NCBI RefSeq assembly: GCF_025370755.1 | Contig: NZ_JAMXFC010000005.1 | Coordinates: 1 to 64,000, forward strand | Origin: Laspinema sp. D2d | GTDB lineage: Bacteria; Cyanobacteriota; Cyanobacteriia; Cyanobacteriales; Laspinemataceae | Direction of reading: 5' to 3' | DNA length: 64,000 nucleotides | Shown here: positions 1-8,540 of the stretch, in pieces | Layout: each line of letters opens with the position of its first letter | Position numbering within the stretch: the stretch's first letter is position 1 | The notes under the pieces: generated by a model | Database searches by the model: none | The model's input: only the letters and a program-made list of their open reading frames with translations | What the model was told of the DNA's origin: nothing | Translations under genes and position numbers: made by a program

Positions 1-72
1 CTCCCCATCCTCCCCATCCTCCCCATCCTCCCCATCCTCCCCATCCTCCCCATCCTCCCCATCCTCCCCATC
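1..72. repeat. 9-bp tandem repeat, eight copies, cut by window edge
   Basis: The unit CTCCCCATC is repeated eight times without error from the first base and then decays into a C-rich stretch. The array probably extends left of the window. It is non-coding and lies about 150 bp upstream of the phosphofructokinase gene. It looks like a simple-sequence (slippage-prone) repeat and is not a CRISPR array. Confidence 0.9.
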
Positions 73-228
73 CCCCCTATCTGCCTAAAAATATGGAAAA
101 ATCATCACCAACCCGCCGTTTCCCTCCCAGCTAAAAAAGTCGATTAAATTTTAAAATGCAAGATAAAGTTCTGGAATCTTGCCCGGTAAAGTTCATTAAG
201 TCAACCCTAACTCAATGAGGAGAAGTTC

Positions 229-2508
229 ATGCATCAGAAAAAAAGATTAGGCGTATTAACCAGTGGGGGAGACTCGCCGGGAATGAATGCTGCGGTTAGG
301 TCCGTGGTTCGGTCTGCGATCGCCCAAGGAATTGATGTATTTGCCATTTATGAAGGCTATCAGGGGATGGTGGAGGGGGGACAATGCGACTTGGAAAACC
401 CGCGTCGGGTTGCCCCCGATGCTGAAGCTTGTATTCGCCAATTGCATTGGTATGACGTGGCGGGGATCTTACATAAAGGGGGGACGATTATTGGAACAGC
501 GCGATCGGCCCAATTTCGGACTCGGGAAGGCCGATTACAGGCGGTTCGGAATTTGTTAGCCCATGATATCGATGGATTGGTGGCGATCGGGGGGGATGGC
601 AGTCTCACAGGTGCTCACTTGTTCCGCAGTGAATGGCCGGAATTAGTCGCTGAACTCCTAGAACGAGGTGATATTGATGCGGAACTTGCTGAACGTCACC
701 GCCACTTAACCATTGTCGGATTAGCCGCATCCATTGATAATGATATGTATGGCAGTGACATGACCATCGGGACCGATACTGCCCTTCACCGCCTAACGGA
801 AGCTGTAGACTCAATTTCCTCCACCGCTGCTAGTCATCAGCGCACCTTTGTGGTGGAAGTCATGGGACGGCATTGCGGCTATTTGGCGTTAATGGGGGCT
901 TTAGCAACAGGCGCAGACTGGGTATTGATTCCCGAATGTCCTCCCGAGGGGGATTGCTGGGAAGATAAAATGTGCGAAGTTCTCCAAGCGGGTCGAGAAT
1001 CTGGACGTCGTGATACCATTGTGATTGTCGCCGAAGGTGCCAAGGACCGTCTCGGCAACCCGATTTCCTGTGAATATGTGCGCCAAGTGCTAGAAGAAAA
1101 ACTCGGGGAAGATGCCCGAGTCACGATTTTAGGCCATGTCCAACGCGGGGGGTCACCCACGGCATTTGACCGCAACTTAAGCACGTTGTTAGGTCATGCG
1201 GCAGTCAATGCTTTTCAAACGGCTACCCCCGACCGTGAATCGGTCCTCATCGGAATGCGGGGAAACCGGGTTTATCAAGCCCCTTTGATGCATTGTGTGG
1301 AACAAACCCATGCCGTAAGTCAGGCGATCGCCGATGGAGATTACGCCAAAGCAATGGATCTGCGGGGAGAAAACTTCAAAAACGCTTATCAAATCTTGCA
1401 TACACTGATGCAAGCCCAACCCAGTACCCCCGCCCATCATGACTTAAAACCCTTGAGATTCGCCATCCTCAACTGTGGCGCAACCGCCCCGGGAATGAAT
1501 ACAGCGGTTCGTGCAGCAGTCCGACTGGCGATCGACAAAGGACATACTATGTTAGGGGTTAAACATGGATTTCGGGGGTTAATTGAGGGTCACATTAAAG
1601 AATTAAACTGGTTAAGTGTGCGAGGATGGGCCACCACCGGCGGTTCTGAACTGGGGACGAGTCGCAAGATTCCCCAAAGCAAAGATTTTTATGCGATCGC
1701 CCGTCAAATCGAACGCCATGACATTAATGGACTACTAATTATTGGCGGTTGGAGTGGCTATCAAGCTGCCTATCAACTCTATTCCCAATGTGAAACCTTC
1801 CCCGCCTTCAATATTCCGATTCTCTGTATCCCCGCCTCAATTAACAACAATCTCCCCGGCTGTGAACTGAGTATCGGGGCGGATACTGCCTTGAATAATA
1901 TCATCGAAGCAGTAGATAAAATCAAGCAATCGGCGGTGGCTTCCAACCGATGCTTTTTAGTTAAAGTGATGGGACGATACTGCGGATACTTAGCCGTCAT
2001 GAGTGGCTTGGCAACCGGGGCAGAACGGGTGTATATTAACGAGGAAGGCGTTGCCCTCACCGACTTGCAAGAAGACCTCTCCACCCTGATTACTGGATTC
2101 AAACAAGGGAAACGAGTCGGTTTAATTATCTGCAATGAAAATGCTCATCCGGTGTATGATAGCGACTTCATTTGTGATTTATTTGCCGAAGAAGGGAAAG
2201 AAGTCTTTCAAGTGAGAGAAGCCATTTTAGGCCATCTCCAACAAGGCGGCGACCCCACCCCCTTTGATCGCATCCAAGCCACCCGCTTCTCAGCGATCGG
2301 TTTAGATTTCTTGATCGAACAAGCCCAACGATCCTCACCTACCGGGGCTTTTATGGGAACCGAAGCCGGTAATGTGCGATTTATTGACCTAGGTATGATG
2401 CCACGCATGGTAGACAAAGAACACCAACGACCCAAAGAACAATGGTGGATGGAAACCGCTGCGATCGGCAAAATCCTAGCCCACACTGCACCCCCAAGTC
2501 AAGGATGA
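229..2508 (+). CDS. pfkA: Double-length (tandem fused) 6-phosphofructokinase
   Basis: This 759-residue protein contains two complete phosphofructokinase (PfkA family) units end to end, about residues 6-390 and 410-750; bacterial PfkA is normally about 320-360 residues. It is expected to phosphorylate fructose 6-phosphate with ATP in glycolysis. The first unit has the glycine-rich nucleotide site TSGGDSPGMNA, GGDGS at 121-125 and the catalytic SIDND at 168-172, then MGRHCGY and HVQRGG. In the second unit the same places read GGWSG (506-510) and SINNN (537-541), so the catalytic and metal-binding aspartates are lost while MGRYCGY and HLQQGG remain. By analogy with eukaryotic PFK, the C-terminal half may be regulatory (inference). 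The ATG follows a good GAGGAG ribosome site. The gene stands alone and is followed by a palindrome. Confidence 0.9.
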   Translation: MHQKKRLGVLTSGGDSPGMNAAVRSVVRSAIAQGIDVFAIYEGYQGMVEGGQCDLENPRRVAPDAEACIRQLHWYDVAGILHKGGTIIGTARSAQFRTREGRLQAVRNLLAHDIDGLVAIGGDGSLTGAHLFRSEWPELVAELLERGDIDAELAERHRHLTIVGLAASIDNDMYGSDMTIGTDTALHRLTEAVDSISSTAASHQRTFVVEVMGRHCGYLALMGALATGADWVLIPECPPEGDCWEDKMCEVLQAGRESGRRDTIVIVAEGAKDRLGNPISCEYVRQVLEEKLGEDARVTILGHVQRGGSPTAFDRNLSTLLGHAAVNAFQTATPDRESVLIGMRGNRVYQAPLMHCVEQTHAVSQAIADGDYAKAMDLRGENFKNAYQILHTLMQAQPSTPAHHDLKPLRFAILNCGATAPGMNTAVRAAVRLAIDKGHTMLGVKHGFRGLIEGHIKELNWLSVRGWATTGGSELGTSRKIPQSKDFYAIARQIERHDINGLLIIGGWSGYQAAYQLYSQCETFPAFNIPILCIPASINNNLPGCELSIGADTALNNIIEAVDKIKQSAVASNRCFLVKVMGRYCGYLAVMSGLATGAERVYINEEGVALTDLQEDLSTLITGFKQGKRVGLIICNENAHPVYDSDFICDLFAEEGKEVFQVREAILGHLQQGGDPTPFDRIQATRFSAIGLDFLIEQAQRSSPTGAFMGTEAGNVRFIDLGMMPRMVDKEHQRPKEQWWMETAAIGKILAHTAPPSQG

Positions 2509-2517
2509 ATTCCTGCG

Positions 2518-2539
2518 GGACACGGCAGACGCTGTGTCC
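2518..2539. terminator. Palindrome after pfk, possible terminator
   Basis: GGACAC and GTGTCC are inverted, with an inner GGC/GCT extension, 10 bp after the pfk stop codon. No strong T run follows. A similar palindrome (GGACAGGG...CCCTGTCC) lies at 54668-54688, so this may be a dispersed palindromic element also used as a terminator. Confidence 0.4.
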
Positions 2540-2692
2540 TTCCCAGGATCCAGCAGGAGATTATAACCAAGATGATTTAATTCGGGCCAGTTTTCTGAGC
2601 AAAATGTTACTCGGGGGCTTTTTGAAAAGTTTAGGCTACAACTAGGATCCGTTACTCTCCTTCTATGATTGTTCAACTCTAGGAAGTAGGTA

Positions 2693-2842
2693 ATGGAACC
2701 CTTTCAAGATACTTTTTATAGAATCCTTCGCAGAAAATTGACTAAAAATCAAATTCGTAGGTTAGGATACCTCTATGCCTATCAAAACTCTGATTTAAAC
2801 AGCCGTAGTTGGAGGAATCATAAACTATGTTATCTGAAATAA
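2693..2842 (+). CDS. Possible small basic protein, 49 aa
   Basis: An ATG preceded by AGGAAGTAGG opens a 49-codon frame rich in Arg, Lys, Tyr and Asn (starts MEPFQDTFYRIL). It ends inside the first copy of the 39-bp duplication and overlaps the 11-residue leader frame at 2827. I do not recognise it. The ribosome site and composition make translation possible, but it could be chance. If real, it would be translationally coupled to the esterase start downstream. Confidence 0.25.
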   Translation: MEPFQDTFYRILRRKLTKNQIRRLGYLYAYQNSDLNSRSWRNHKLCYLK

Positions 2843-2889
2843 CCTTATTTGAGGAATCATAAACTATGTTATCTGAAATAACCTTATTT
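2812..2889 (+). repeat. Perfect 39-bp tandem duplication covering RBS and start codon
   Basis: The segments 2812-2850 and 2851-2889 are identical. Each contains a GAGG ribosome site, an ATG and the first eight codons of the esterase gene. Because 39 is a multiple of three, both ATGs share a frame. The upstream ATG (2827) reads 11 codons and stops at TAA 2860-2862, just before the true ATG at 2866. Confidence 0.95.
2827..2862 (+). CDS. Putative 11-residue leader peptide created by the duplication
   Basis: This frame starts at the first duplicated ATG behind GGAGG and encodes MLSEITLFEES before TAA. The stop lies 3 bp before the esterase ATG, so ribosomes finishing here could reinitiate. Its existence follows directly from the duplication; translation is inferred from the ribosome site only. 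Confidence 0.35.
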   Translation: MLSEITLFEES

Positions 2890-4206
2890 GACGAAGGGTT
2901 TTATTTGTCCAGAAATACTGATGTAGCGGCAGCCCTAGCGAGTGGGATATTCAGTAGTGCGGCGGAACACTTTTTTACGTTTGGAGAACAGGAAAAACGG
3001 GACCCGAGTGCTTTTTTTCAAACGGATTACTATCTCTCCCAAAACCCCGATGTAGCGGCGGCAATTTCGCCCAATTTGACGGCGTTTGACCATTTTATTA
3101 ATGTGGGTTACCGGGAAGGGCGCGATCCTACTCCCTTTTTTAATACCAACTTTTACAGTCAAACTAATCCTGATGTAGCCGAGGCGGTTCGTCAAGACCC
3201 GCTGACAGGTTTCTTCGCACACTTTATAACATTTGGGGCGCAGGAAAATCGCAGTCCTGTCGCCTTTTTTGATCCGACTTTTTATTTGGAACAAAACCCC
3301 GAGGTTGCGGATGCGGTGTCCCGAGGAGAGACGACGGCGATCGCCCATTTTGTTAACTTCGGTCAATCTGAGGGTCGCCTACCTCGTCGCTTATTTGATG
3401 AAATGTATGTTTTCGGGGACAGTCTCTCCGATGATGGGAATTTGTTTGCCTTAACCCAGGGCCTATTTCCTCCAGAACCCTTATATGACAAGGGACGATT
3501 TAGTAATGGTCCGGTTTGGTCAGAACTTCTGCCCTTACGGCTAGGATTAGAGGTCAATCCTCAGACGAATATTGCCTTTGGTGGGGCTACGAGTTCTGAT
3601 GTAAATTCGGGCAACTTGGAAAATCCGCTGTTCCCCCCCTTGCCTGGGTTACAGACCCAAATTGATAGTTTTCTCGCCCAAACTCCTTTCTCTAATCCCA
3701 ATGGATTATATACCATCTGGGCTGGTTCTAATGATTACTTGAATGCTGAGATTACAGATGTGAATATTCCGGTGAATAATCTAGTCAATGCAGTAACTCA
3801 ACTGGCAGACGATGGGGCTCGCAATTTTATGGTAATGAACCTACCGGACTTGGGGAACAGTCCAGGAGTCAGAGATCGGGGACCGCAAGCGCAGCAATTT
3901 CTCACCCAACTATCTAATGCTCATAATATGGCTTTAGCGGACGCGATCGCCAATTTAGACCAAAACCCGAACATTAATATTATTCTGGTTGATATCAATG
4001 GGTTGCTTAATGATGTGTTTGCCAATCCGAATCAATATGGATTGACGAATGTTACCGACCCCGCCTTAGAATCCCCCGGAAGTGACCCGGATACTTTCCT
4101 GTTTTGGGATGAAGTCCATCCCACTACCGTCAGTCATCAAATTATTGCCGATGAGGCCCTCAAAACGGTAACTGACCTATCTCAATTGGTGAAGGTAATT
4201 CTTTAA
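2866..4206 (+). CDS. GDSL/SGNH esterase-lipase with four N-terminal repeats
   Basis: The 446-residue protein has two parts. Residues 8-175 hold four degenerate repeats of about 42 residues with the pattern F..YL..NPDVA.A...A..HF...G..EGR.P..FF, a repeat seen in secreted cyanobacterial and proteobacterial proteins. Residues 180-446 form a GDSL hydrolase: block I FGDSLSDDGN with Ser186, block II FGGATSSD, block III WAGSNDY, and block V DEVHPT with Asp415 and His418, giving a complete catalytic triad. It should cleave ester bonds of lipids or similar substrates. No classical signal peptide is visible; the repeats may serve in export or surface attachment (inference). The ATG at 2866 was chosen over the duplicated ATG at 2827, which runs into a stop. 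A hairpin terminator follows. Confidence 0.85.
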   Translation: MLSEITLFDEGFYLSRNTDVAAALASGIFSSAAEHFFTFGEQEKRDPSAFFQTDYYLSQNPDVAAAISPNLTAFDHFINVGYREGRDPTPFFNTNFYSQTNPDVAEAVRQDPLTGFFAHFITFGAQENRSPVAFFDPTFYLEQNPEVADAVSRGETTAIAHFVNFGQSEGRLPRRLFDEMYVFGDSLSDDGNLFALTQGLFPPEPLYDKGRFSNGPVWSELLPLRLGLEVNPQTNIAFGGATSSDVNSGNLENPLFPPLPGLQTQIDSFLAQTPFSNPNGLYTIWAGSNDYLNAEITDVNIPVNNLVNAVTQLADDGARNFMVMNLPDLGNSPGVRDRGPQAQQFLTQLSNAHNMALADAIANLDQNPNINIILVDINGLLNDVFANPNQYGLTNVTDPALESPGSDPDTFLFWDEVHPTTVSHQIIADEALKTVTDLSQLVKVIL

Positions 4207-4225
4207 CCTCTAATCCCGTTAAAGA

Positions 4226-4263
4226 ATGCGGGCATCTCACTCGCGCAAGATACCCGCATTTTT
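4226..4263 (+). terminator. Rho-independent terminator between converging genes
   Basis: ATGCGGG-ATC pairs with GAT-CCCGCAT around a 12-nt loop, followed by T residues on the plus strand. It lies between the converging esterase and ndhD genes and could serve both. Confidence 0.75.
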
Positions 4264-4303
4264 ATCATTTTATCCTAGGGTTATAAGCATTCTGCCCATC
4301 GGA

Positions 4304-5995
4304 TTAATCTGCACTAAGTTCGGCGATTTTTGCCATTGGGGTGAGGGTGGGTGCTTTGAAGCCGATGGTTTCGGTCGATCGCACCTGGGCGTATGCTTGG
4401 GTGGCTACGCTATTAATCGCAACGGTCGTATTGTCATACACCTGCATAGCAATTTTTGGATAACAACCGATCGCCACGATCGCTACCAAAAAACTCAGGG
4501 CGATCGCTACTTCCCGAGGGCGACTATCAATAAACGCCGCTTCTCCCGGTAAGATACAATTGGTCCCAAAACAAACTGCTGCTTGGTTTTCAATGAAGTC
4601 TTCGCGTAACTCGGGATCGGTGATGTCACAAGCCGGAATTTCTTTCGATCCGTAGAACGACCCGTGAAACACTTGACGGACCATCGACAGTAGATAAATC
4701 GGGGTTAAAATGACCCCAATTGCAGCCAGAAAGACCACCGCAATCCGGAAGGTCAGGCTATAAAAATCACTGGTGGCAATCCCAATAAATACGGTCACTT
4801 CACTGGCAAATCCACTCATTCCCGGTAGGGCAAGGGATGCCATTGCACCAGCAGTATAGAGAGCAAAAACTTTGGGCATAAAAATCCCAATTCCCCCCAT
4901 ATCTTGCATGGTCATGGTATGGGTTCGGTCGTAGGTTACCCCGGTTAAGAAAAACAGGACCGAGGCAATTAATCCGTGTGAAATCATCTGCAACATTGCC
5001 CCATTAATCCCGAGGTCGGTGAAGGAGGCAATCCCGATTAACACAAATCCCATGTGGGAAACGGAAGAGTAAGCGAGTCGCCGTTTCATATTGGTTTGGG
5101 CAAAGGAGGTTAATGCCCCGTAAACAATATTAACGACTCCCAAGATGACTAAAACCGGAGCAAAATAAACATGAGCATCGGGGAGTAATCCCATGTTCAT
5201 TCGCATTAATCCATACGCACCCATTTTTAATAACACCCCAGCCAAAATCATCGAAACCGGGGCGGATGCTTCCCCGTGGGCGTCGGGAAGCCAGGTATGG
5301 AAGGGGAAGGCGGCGAGTTTGACGCCAAATGCAATTAATAAACCGGCATAGAGGGGCAGTTGCAAAGCCAAGGGGAACTCTTTCAAGGCGATGTCTGCAA
5401 TATCAAAGGAAGCAGGGCCGGGTCCATAGAGGGCTAAGGCGAGTCCGGCAATTAGAATAAAGATAGAGGCCGCAGCGGTATAAAGTAGGAATTTGATGGC
5501 GGCATATTGCCGTTTCGGTCCGCCCCAGATACAGACGAGGAGATAGACGGGGACGAGTTCGATTTCCCACATGATGAAGAACAGCAGGAGGTCTTGGGCG
5601 ATGAATACCCCCACCTGGGCTGCATATAACACCAGCATCAGAAAGTAGAACATTCGCGGTTTGCGGTCTACTTGCCATGCGGATAGCAGGGCCATGCTGG
5701 TCACGAATCCGGCAAGGAGGACCAAAGGCATGGAGATGCCATCTACGGAGACGGTCCAACTGATTCCGAGTTGGGGAATCCAGCTAAATTGTTCGACGAG
5801 TTGAAAGCCGGAAACCTGTGGATCGTAATGTTGCCAGAAGAGGAGACACATGAGGGCGAAGTCGGCGATCGCCACTCCGGTTGCATACCAGCGCAATACG
5901 GTTCCATCGCGATCGGGTATCACCGGAACCAGTAAGGCCGCCACTAGGGGCAGAGCAAATATAGTAGTTAACCAAGGAAATGAATCAGCAAGCAT
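4304..5995 (-). CDS. ndhD: NAD(P)H-quinone oxidoreductase subunit 4 (NdhD)
   Basis: This is the proton-pumping membrane subunit 4 of the thylakoid NDH-1 complex, which takes part in respiration and cyclic electron flow. The 563-residue protein is almost wholly hydrophobic, with about 14 membrane helices, in line with the family. Diagnostic stretches include [17 protein letters not shown] with the conserved helix-5 glutamate, [18 protein letters not shown] with the conserved Lys, and [13 protein letters not shown]. The highly conserved form suggests the NdhD1 type of the NDH-1L complex; separating D1 from D2 needs an alignment. It is a single gene here without ndhF next to it. No good ribosome site is visible ahead of the ATG. 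Confidence 0.92.
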   Translation of the reverse strand: MLADSFPWLTTIFALPLVAALLVPVIPDRDGTVLRWYATGVAIADFALMCLLFWQHYDPQVSGFQLVEQFSWIPQLGISWTVSVDGISMPLVLLAGFVTSMALLSAWQVDRKPRMFYFLMLVLYAAQVGVFIAQDLLLFFIMWEIELVPVYLLVCIWGGPKRQYAAIKFLLYTAAASIFILIAGLALALYGPGPASFDIADIALKEFPLALQLPLYAGLLIAFGVKLAAFPFHTWLPDAHGEASAPVSMILAGVLLKMGAYGLMRMNMGLLPDAHVYFAPVLVILGVVNIVYGALTSFAQTNMKRRLAYSSVSHMGFVLIGIASFTDLGINGAMLQMISHGLIASVLFFLTGVTYDRTHTMTMQDMGGIGIFMPKVFALYTAGAMASLALPGMSGFASEVTVFIGIATSDFYSLTFRIAVVFLAAIGVILTPIYLLSMVRQVFHGSFYGSKEIPACDITDPELREDFIENQAAVCFGTNCILPGEAAFIDSRPREVAIALSFLVAIVAIGCYPKIAMQVYDNTTVAINSVATQAYAQVRSTETIGFKAPTLTPMAKIAELSAD

Positions 5996-6284
5996 TGCAG
6001 TGATTTTTCTCTTTTTAAAGGGGCCAGGGCATTAATCTTGAACCTATTATCCCTGTTTTTGTAACATTTCTTTAACTTTTAGGGAAGGGATGGAAAAAAT
6101 TTTATCTTGAAAAGAAGACCAAATTAACTGAAAATCTTGTGATTCCTAAGACTGTAGTAGCTATTGATTTTTAAAGGGTCTGGCATCTTGAATGCTCTAT
6201 ATCTGCTCTTTAACGTTGGCAATCTGCAATATTTCGGATAAAAAAAGGCAGCTATTTAGAGATATCGAGGTTTATAAAAATGCG
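5996..6284. other. ndhD upstream region, no gene seen
   Basis: This AT-rich spacer should carry the ndhD promoter (minus strand). I see no convincing coding frame and could not fix a promoter. Confidence 0.5.
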
Positions 6285-6314
6285 AGAGGTGAGCCTGAAG
6301 TGCCGCTCACCTCT
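6285..6314 (-). terminator. Terminator of aroQ
   Basis: AGAGGTGAGC and GCTCACCTCT form a perfect 10-bp stem with a 10-nt loop. Read on the minus strand, the stem is followed by CGCATTTTTATAAA, as expected for an intrinsic terminator of aroQ ending 28 bp earlier. Confidence 0.8.
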
Positions 6315-6341
6315 GGGAAGAAACCCCCATAAGGGGGGAGA

Positions 6342-6794
6342 TTAACTTGATGGGTTGTTTTGTCGAAGATAATGGACCAGAGCTTGAAGTCCCAGACGAT
6401 AACTATCCGGACCAAACCCGCTAATTTGCCCAACGGCGATCGCCGCAATGTAGGAGTGATGGCGAAACGGTTCCCGGCGATAAATATTGCTCAGGTGAAC
6501 TTCCACGGTGGGAATATTAACCCCGGCGATCGCATCCCGGATGGCTACACTCGTATGAGTATAAGCCCCAGCATTAATCACGATACCTGAGTGCTGGTCC
6601 CGGGCGGCCTGGATAGCATCTACCAGTACCCCCTCATGATTGGATTGCAACGTAGACAGCTTCACTTGCAAAACCTGCGCCTCTGTTTCAAGCAAGCGAT
6701 TAATATCTTCTAACGTCGCACTCCCATAGACTCCTGGCTCTCGTTGACCCAGGAGATTTAAGTTTGGCCCGTGCAGTACCAATATATTCAACAA
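6342..6794 (-). CDS. aroQ: 3-dehydroquinate dehydratase, type II
   Basis: This 150-residue enzyme converts 3-dehydroquinate to 3-dehydroshikimate in the shikimate pathway. The N-terminus [16 protein letters not shown] is the family signature. Tyr23 (in GVYG) and His100 (in EVHLSN) are the expected catalytic residues, and NAGAYTHTS is the conserved substrate loop. Length is normal. The start must be a TTG (6794, or the adjacent TTG at 6791), since no ATG lies upstream in frame close enough. A 45-residue protein starts 170 bp upstream on the same strand and ends 32 bp before this gene, so the two are likely co-transcribed. Confidence 0.92.
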   Translation of the reverse strand: MLNILVLHGPNLNLLGQREPGVYGSATLEDINRLLETEAQVLQVKLSTLQSNHEGVLVDAIQAARDQHSGIVINAGAYTHTSVAIRDAIAGVNIPTVEVHLSNIYRREPFRHHSYIAAIAVGQISGFGPDSYRLGLQALVHYLRQNNPSS

Positions 6795-6826
6795 TCCGAG
6801 ATGCCTACGCCTTTAAAACTATAAAT

Positions 6827-6964
6827 TTACCGACGCCGACGGGGTTCATTGACGGGAATAGGAATAGGTTCCGGTTCCGGTTCTGCCTCTGGACCGAGAA
6901 GGGCCTCAATAATTTTCCGCGCCCATTCTTTTAATTTGTCGATTAGGTTATCTATATAATCCAT
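6827..6964 (-). CDS. Small conserved-looking protein, 45 aa
   Basis: A clear small gene too short for usual ORF limits. ATG at 6964 is preceded by AAGGAGC at good spacing. The product begins MDYIDNLIDKLKEWARKIIE, an amphipathic helix, then has a Glu-Pro/Ile-Pro repeat (EPEPEPIPIP) and ends with four arginines. The charge distribution and strong ribosome site argue that it is real. I do not know its function. It sits 32 bp ahead of aroQ on the same strand, so it is probably the first gene of that transcript. Confidence 0.7.
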   Translation of the reverse strand: MDYIDNLIDKLKEWARKIIEALLGPEAEPEPEPIPIPVNEPRRRR

Positions 6965-7221
6965 TGAAAAGACAGCTCCTTGAGTCCAGGCTATCGCTCT
7001 ACTACTTCACGGCAGTTACTGAGTGCCGTCTGTAACAGAATTAGAATTACTCTGTTTCTTTGATCATAACGAATCCTGAGAAATGAGCAAGTAGACTCAA
7101 CCGTACAAAACGGGTTTTTGGGGATCACTCTTGAGGGCGTTACCCCTTGTCTCCCCTATATATAGTCCTGAGTAAAATTTTAAGCACTACAGGTAGTGTT
7201 TTATAGGAAACATTAAGAATG

Positions 7222-8478
7222 TTAAGCGATTCTTAACATTTTTCTTCGGAGGCAATCCAGAGCACTTTCGGCGCTGTAATGGCGAATCAAGTCCCTTTCT
7301 TGGAAAGCGCTCAAGCGGTATTCAAAACTTTCCACCTCAGAGTTGGGTCCGGCTAACCCGATATAAACTAACCCCACCGGCTTGGTTTCGCTGCCACCCC
7401 CGGGACCGGCAATCCCTGTCACGCTCAGACCCCATGTTGTGCCTAATTTAGCGCGGACACCGAGGGCCATTTGTTGGGCCACAATGTCGCTGACGGCACC
7501 TTCCCGGGCTAAATCCTCTGAATTGACATCCAGAAGCCCTATTTTTACAGAATTGTCATAAGCAATCACCCCGCCTAAGAAATAGCGAGAACTTCCGGAA
7601 ATAGCGGTGAGGAGACTGCCGATACTGCCCCCGGTGCAGGATTCGGCCACGGCGAGGGTTTCACGCCGTTGGAGGAGTAACTCTCCCACCACGGAAGCGA
7701 GGGTATCTTGATCGGACCCAAAATAGTCCAATCCAGCGATCGCTTGAATCTGTTGCTGTACCGGGGCGATCGCCGCTTGGGCTGCCGCTTCGTTGGCAGC
7801 CCGGGCCGAAACCCGGAGTTTGACCTCACCATTGAGGGCATAGGGAGCCACTGTTGGATTCGTCAAAGCCAGTAACGGAGCGACTTTTTCGGCTAAAACC
7901 GACTCAGAAATGCCCCAAAATTTCAACATTCGACTGTAGATAATATCTTGACCCCAGCCTTGGGCTTTGAGGTAGGGAACGGCGGTTTCTTGCCACATTC
8001 GGTACATTTCCTTGGGAACACCAGGAAAGGTCAGAATCGTCAAGTTAGGGCGAGGCTGCCAAATAATGCCCGGAGCAGTGCCTAGGGGATTGGGTAGAAT
8101 CTCGGCACCGGCAGGAATTGAGGCTTGTTTGCGATTGCTGACCGCCATAGGCCGACCGCGCGATGCATATTTTTGGATCAGGTCTTCCAGAATGTCCGTT
8201 CTTTCGACCATTTCTACCCCAAAACAAGCCGCGAGGGTTTCATGGGTGAGGTCGTCGGGGGTGGGGCCGAGACCGCCGGTAAAGATCAGAATTTGGGCAG
8301 AACGCTCAACGGCGATCGCCACGGCCTGTTTAATGCGGTCTGGATTGTCCCCAACTACGGTTTGAAAATAATGAGGGATACCCAGTCCCGCCAGTTGTTT
8401 GGCTAAAAACTGAGAGTTGCTGTTAAGAATGTCTCCCAACAGCAATTCTGTGCCAACACAAATAATCTCAGCACTCAT
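7222..8478 (-). CDS. cinA: CinA-like protein (nicotinamide-nucleotide amidase family)
   Basis: The 418-residue protein has the two-domain CinA layout. Residues 1-170 are a molybdopterin-binding-like fold with GTELLLGDILNSNSQ and GGLGPTPDDLT. Residues about 255-418 are the PncC-type amidase domain with AESCTGGSIGSLLT, the catalytic serine region, and SVTGIAGPGGGSETKPVG. The family hydrolyses NMN and/or ADP-ribose in pyridine nucleotide salvage; 'competence-damage' is a historical name. The stop codon lies inside a 9-bp inverted repeat (7218-7226/7232-7240). It is 62 bp downstream of the phosphotransferase gene and probably shares its transcript. Confidence 0.9.
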   Translation of the reverse strand: MSAEIICVGTELLLGDILNSNSQFLAKQLAGLGIPHYFQTVVGDNPDRIKQAVAIAVERSAQILIFTGGLGPTPDDLTHETLAACFGVEMVERTDILEDLIQKYASRGRPMAVSNRKQASIPAGAEILPNPLGTAPGIIWQPRPNLTILTFPGVPKEMYRMWQETAVPYLKAQGWGQDIIYSRMLKFWGISESVLAEKVAPLLALTNPTVAPYALNGEVKLRVSARAANEAAAQAAIAPVQQQIQAIAGLDYFGSDQDTLASVVGELLLQRRETLAVAESCTGGSIGSLLTAISGSSRYFLGGVIAYDNSVKIGLLDVNSEDLAREGAVSDIVAQQMALGVRAKLGTTWGLSVTGIAGPGGGSETKPVGLVYIGLAGPNSEVESFEYRLSAFQERDLIRHYSAESALDCLRRKMLRIA

Positions 8479-8540
8479 GAATGTTTGATTTTAGAGTTTA
8501 GATAGGACAGGGAGGGGAGTGGTTGTCCCCAGGATTAGGG

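Noticed and set aside
1-72. Repeat array as a CRISPR
   Set aside because: Units are 9 bp and directly adjacent, without spacers. The same reasoning applies to the 7-bp and 24-bp arrays.
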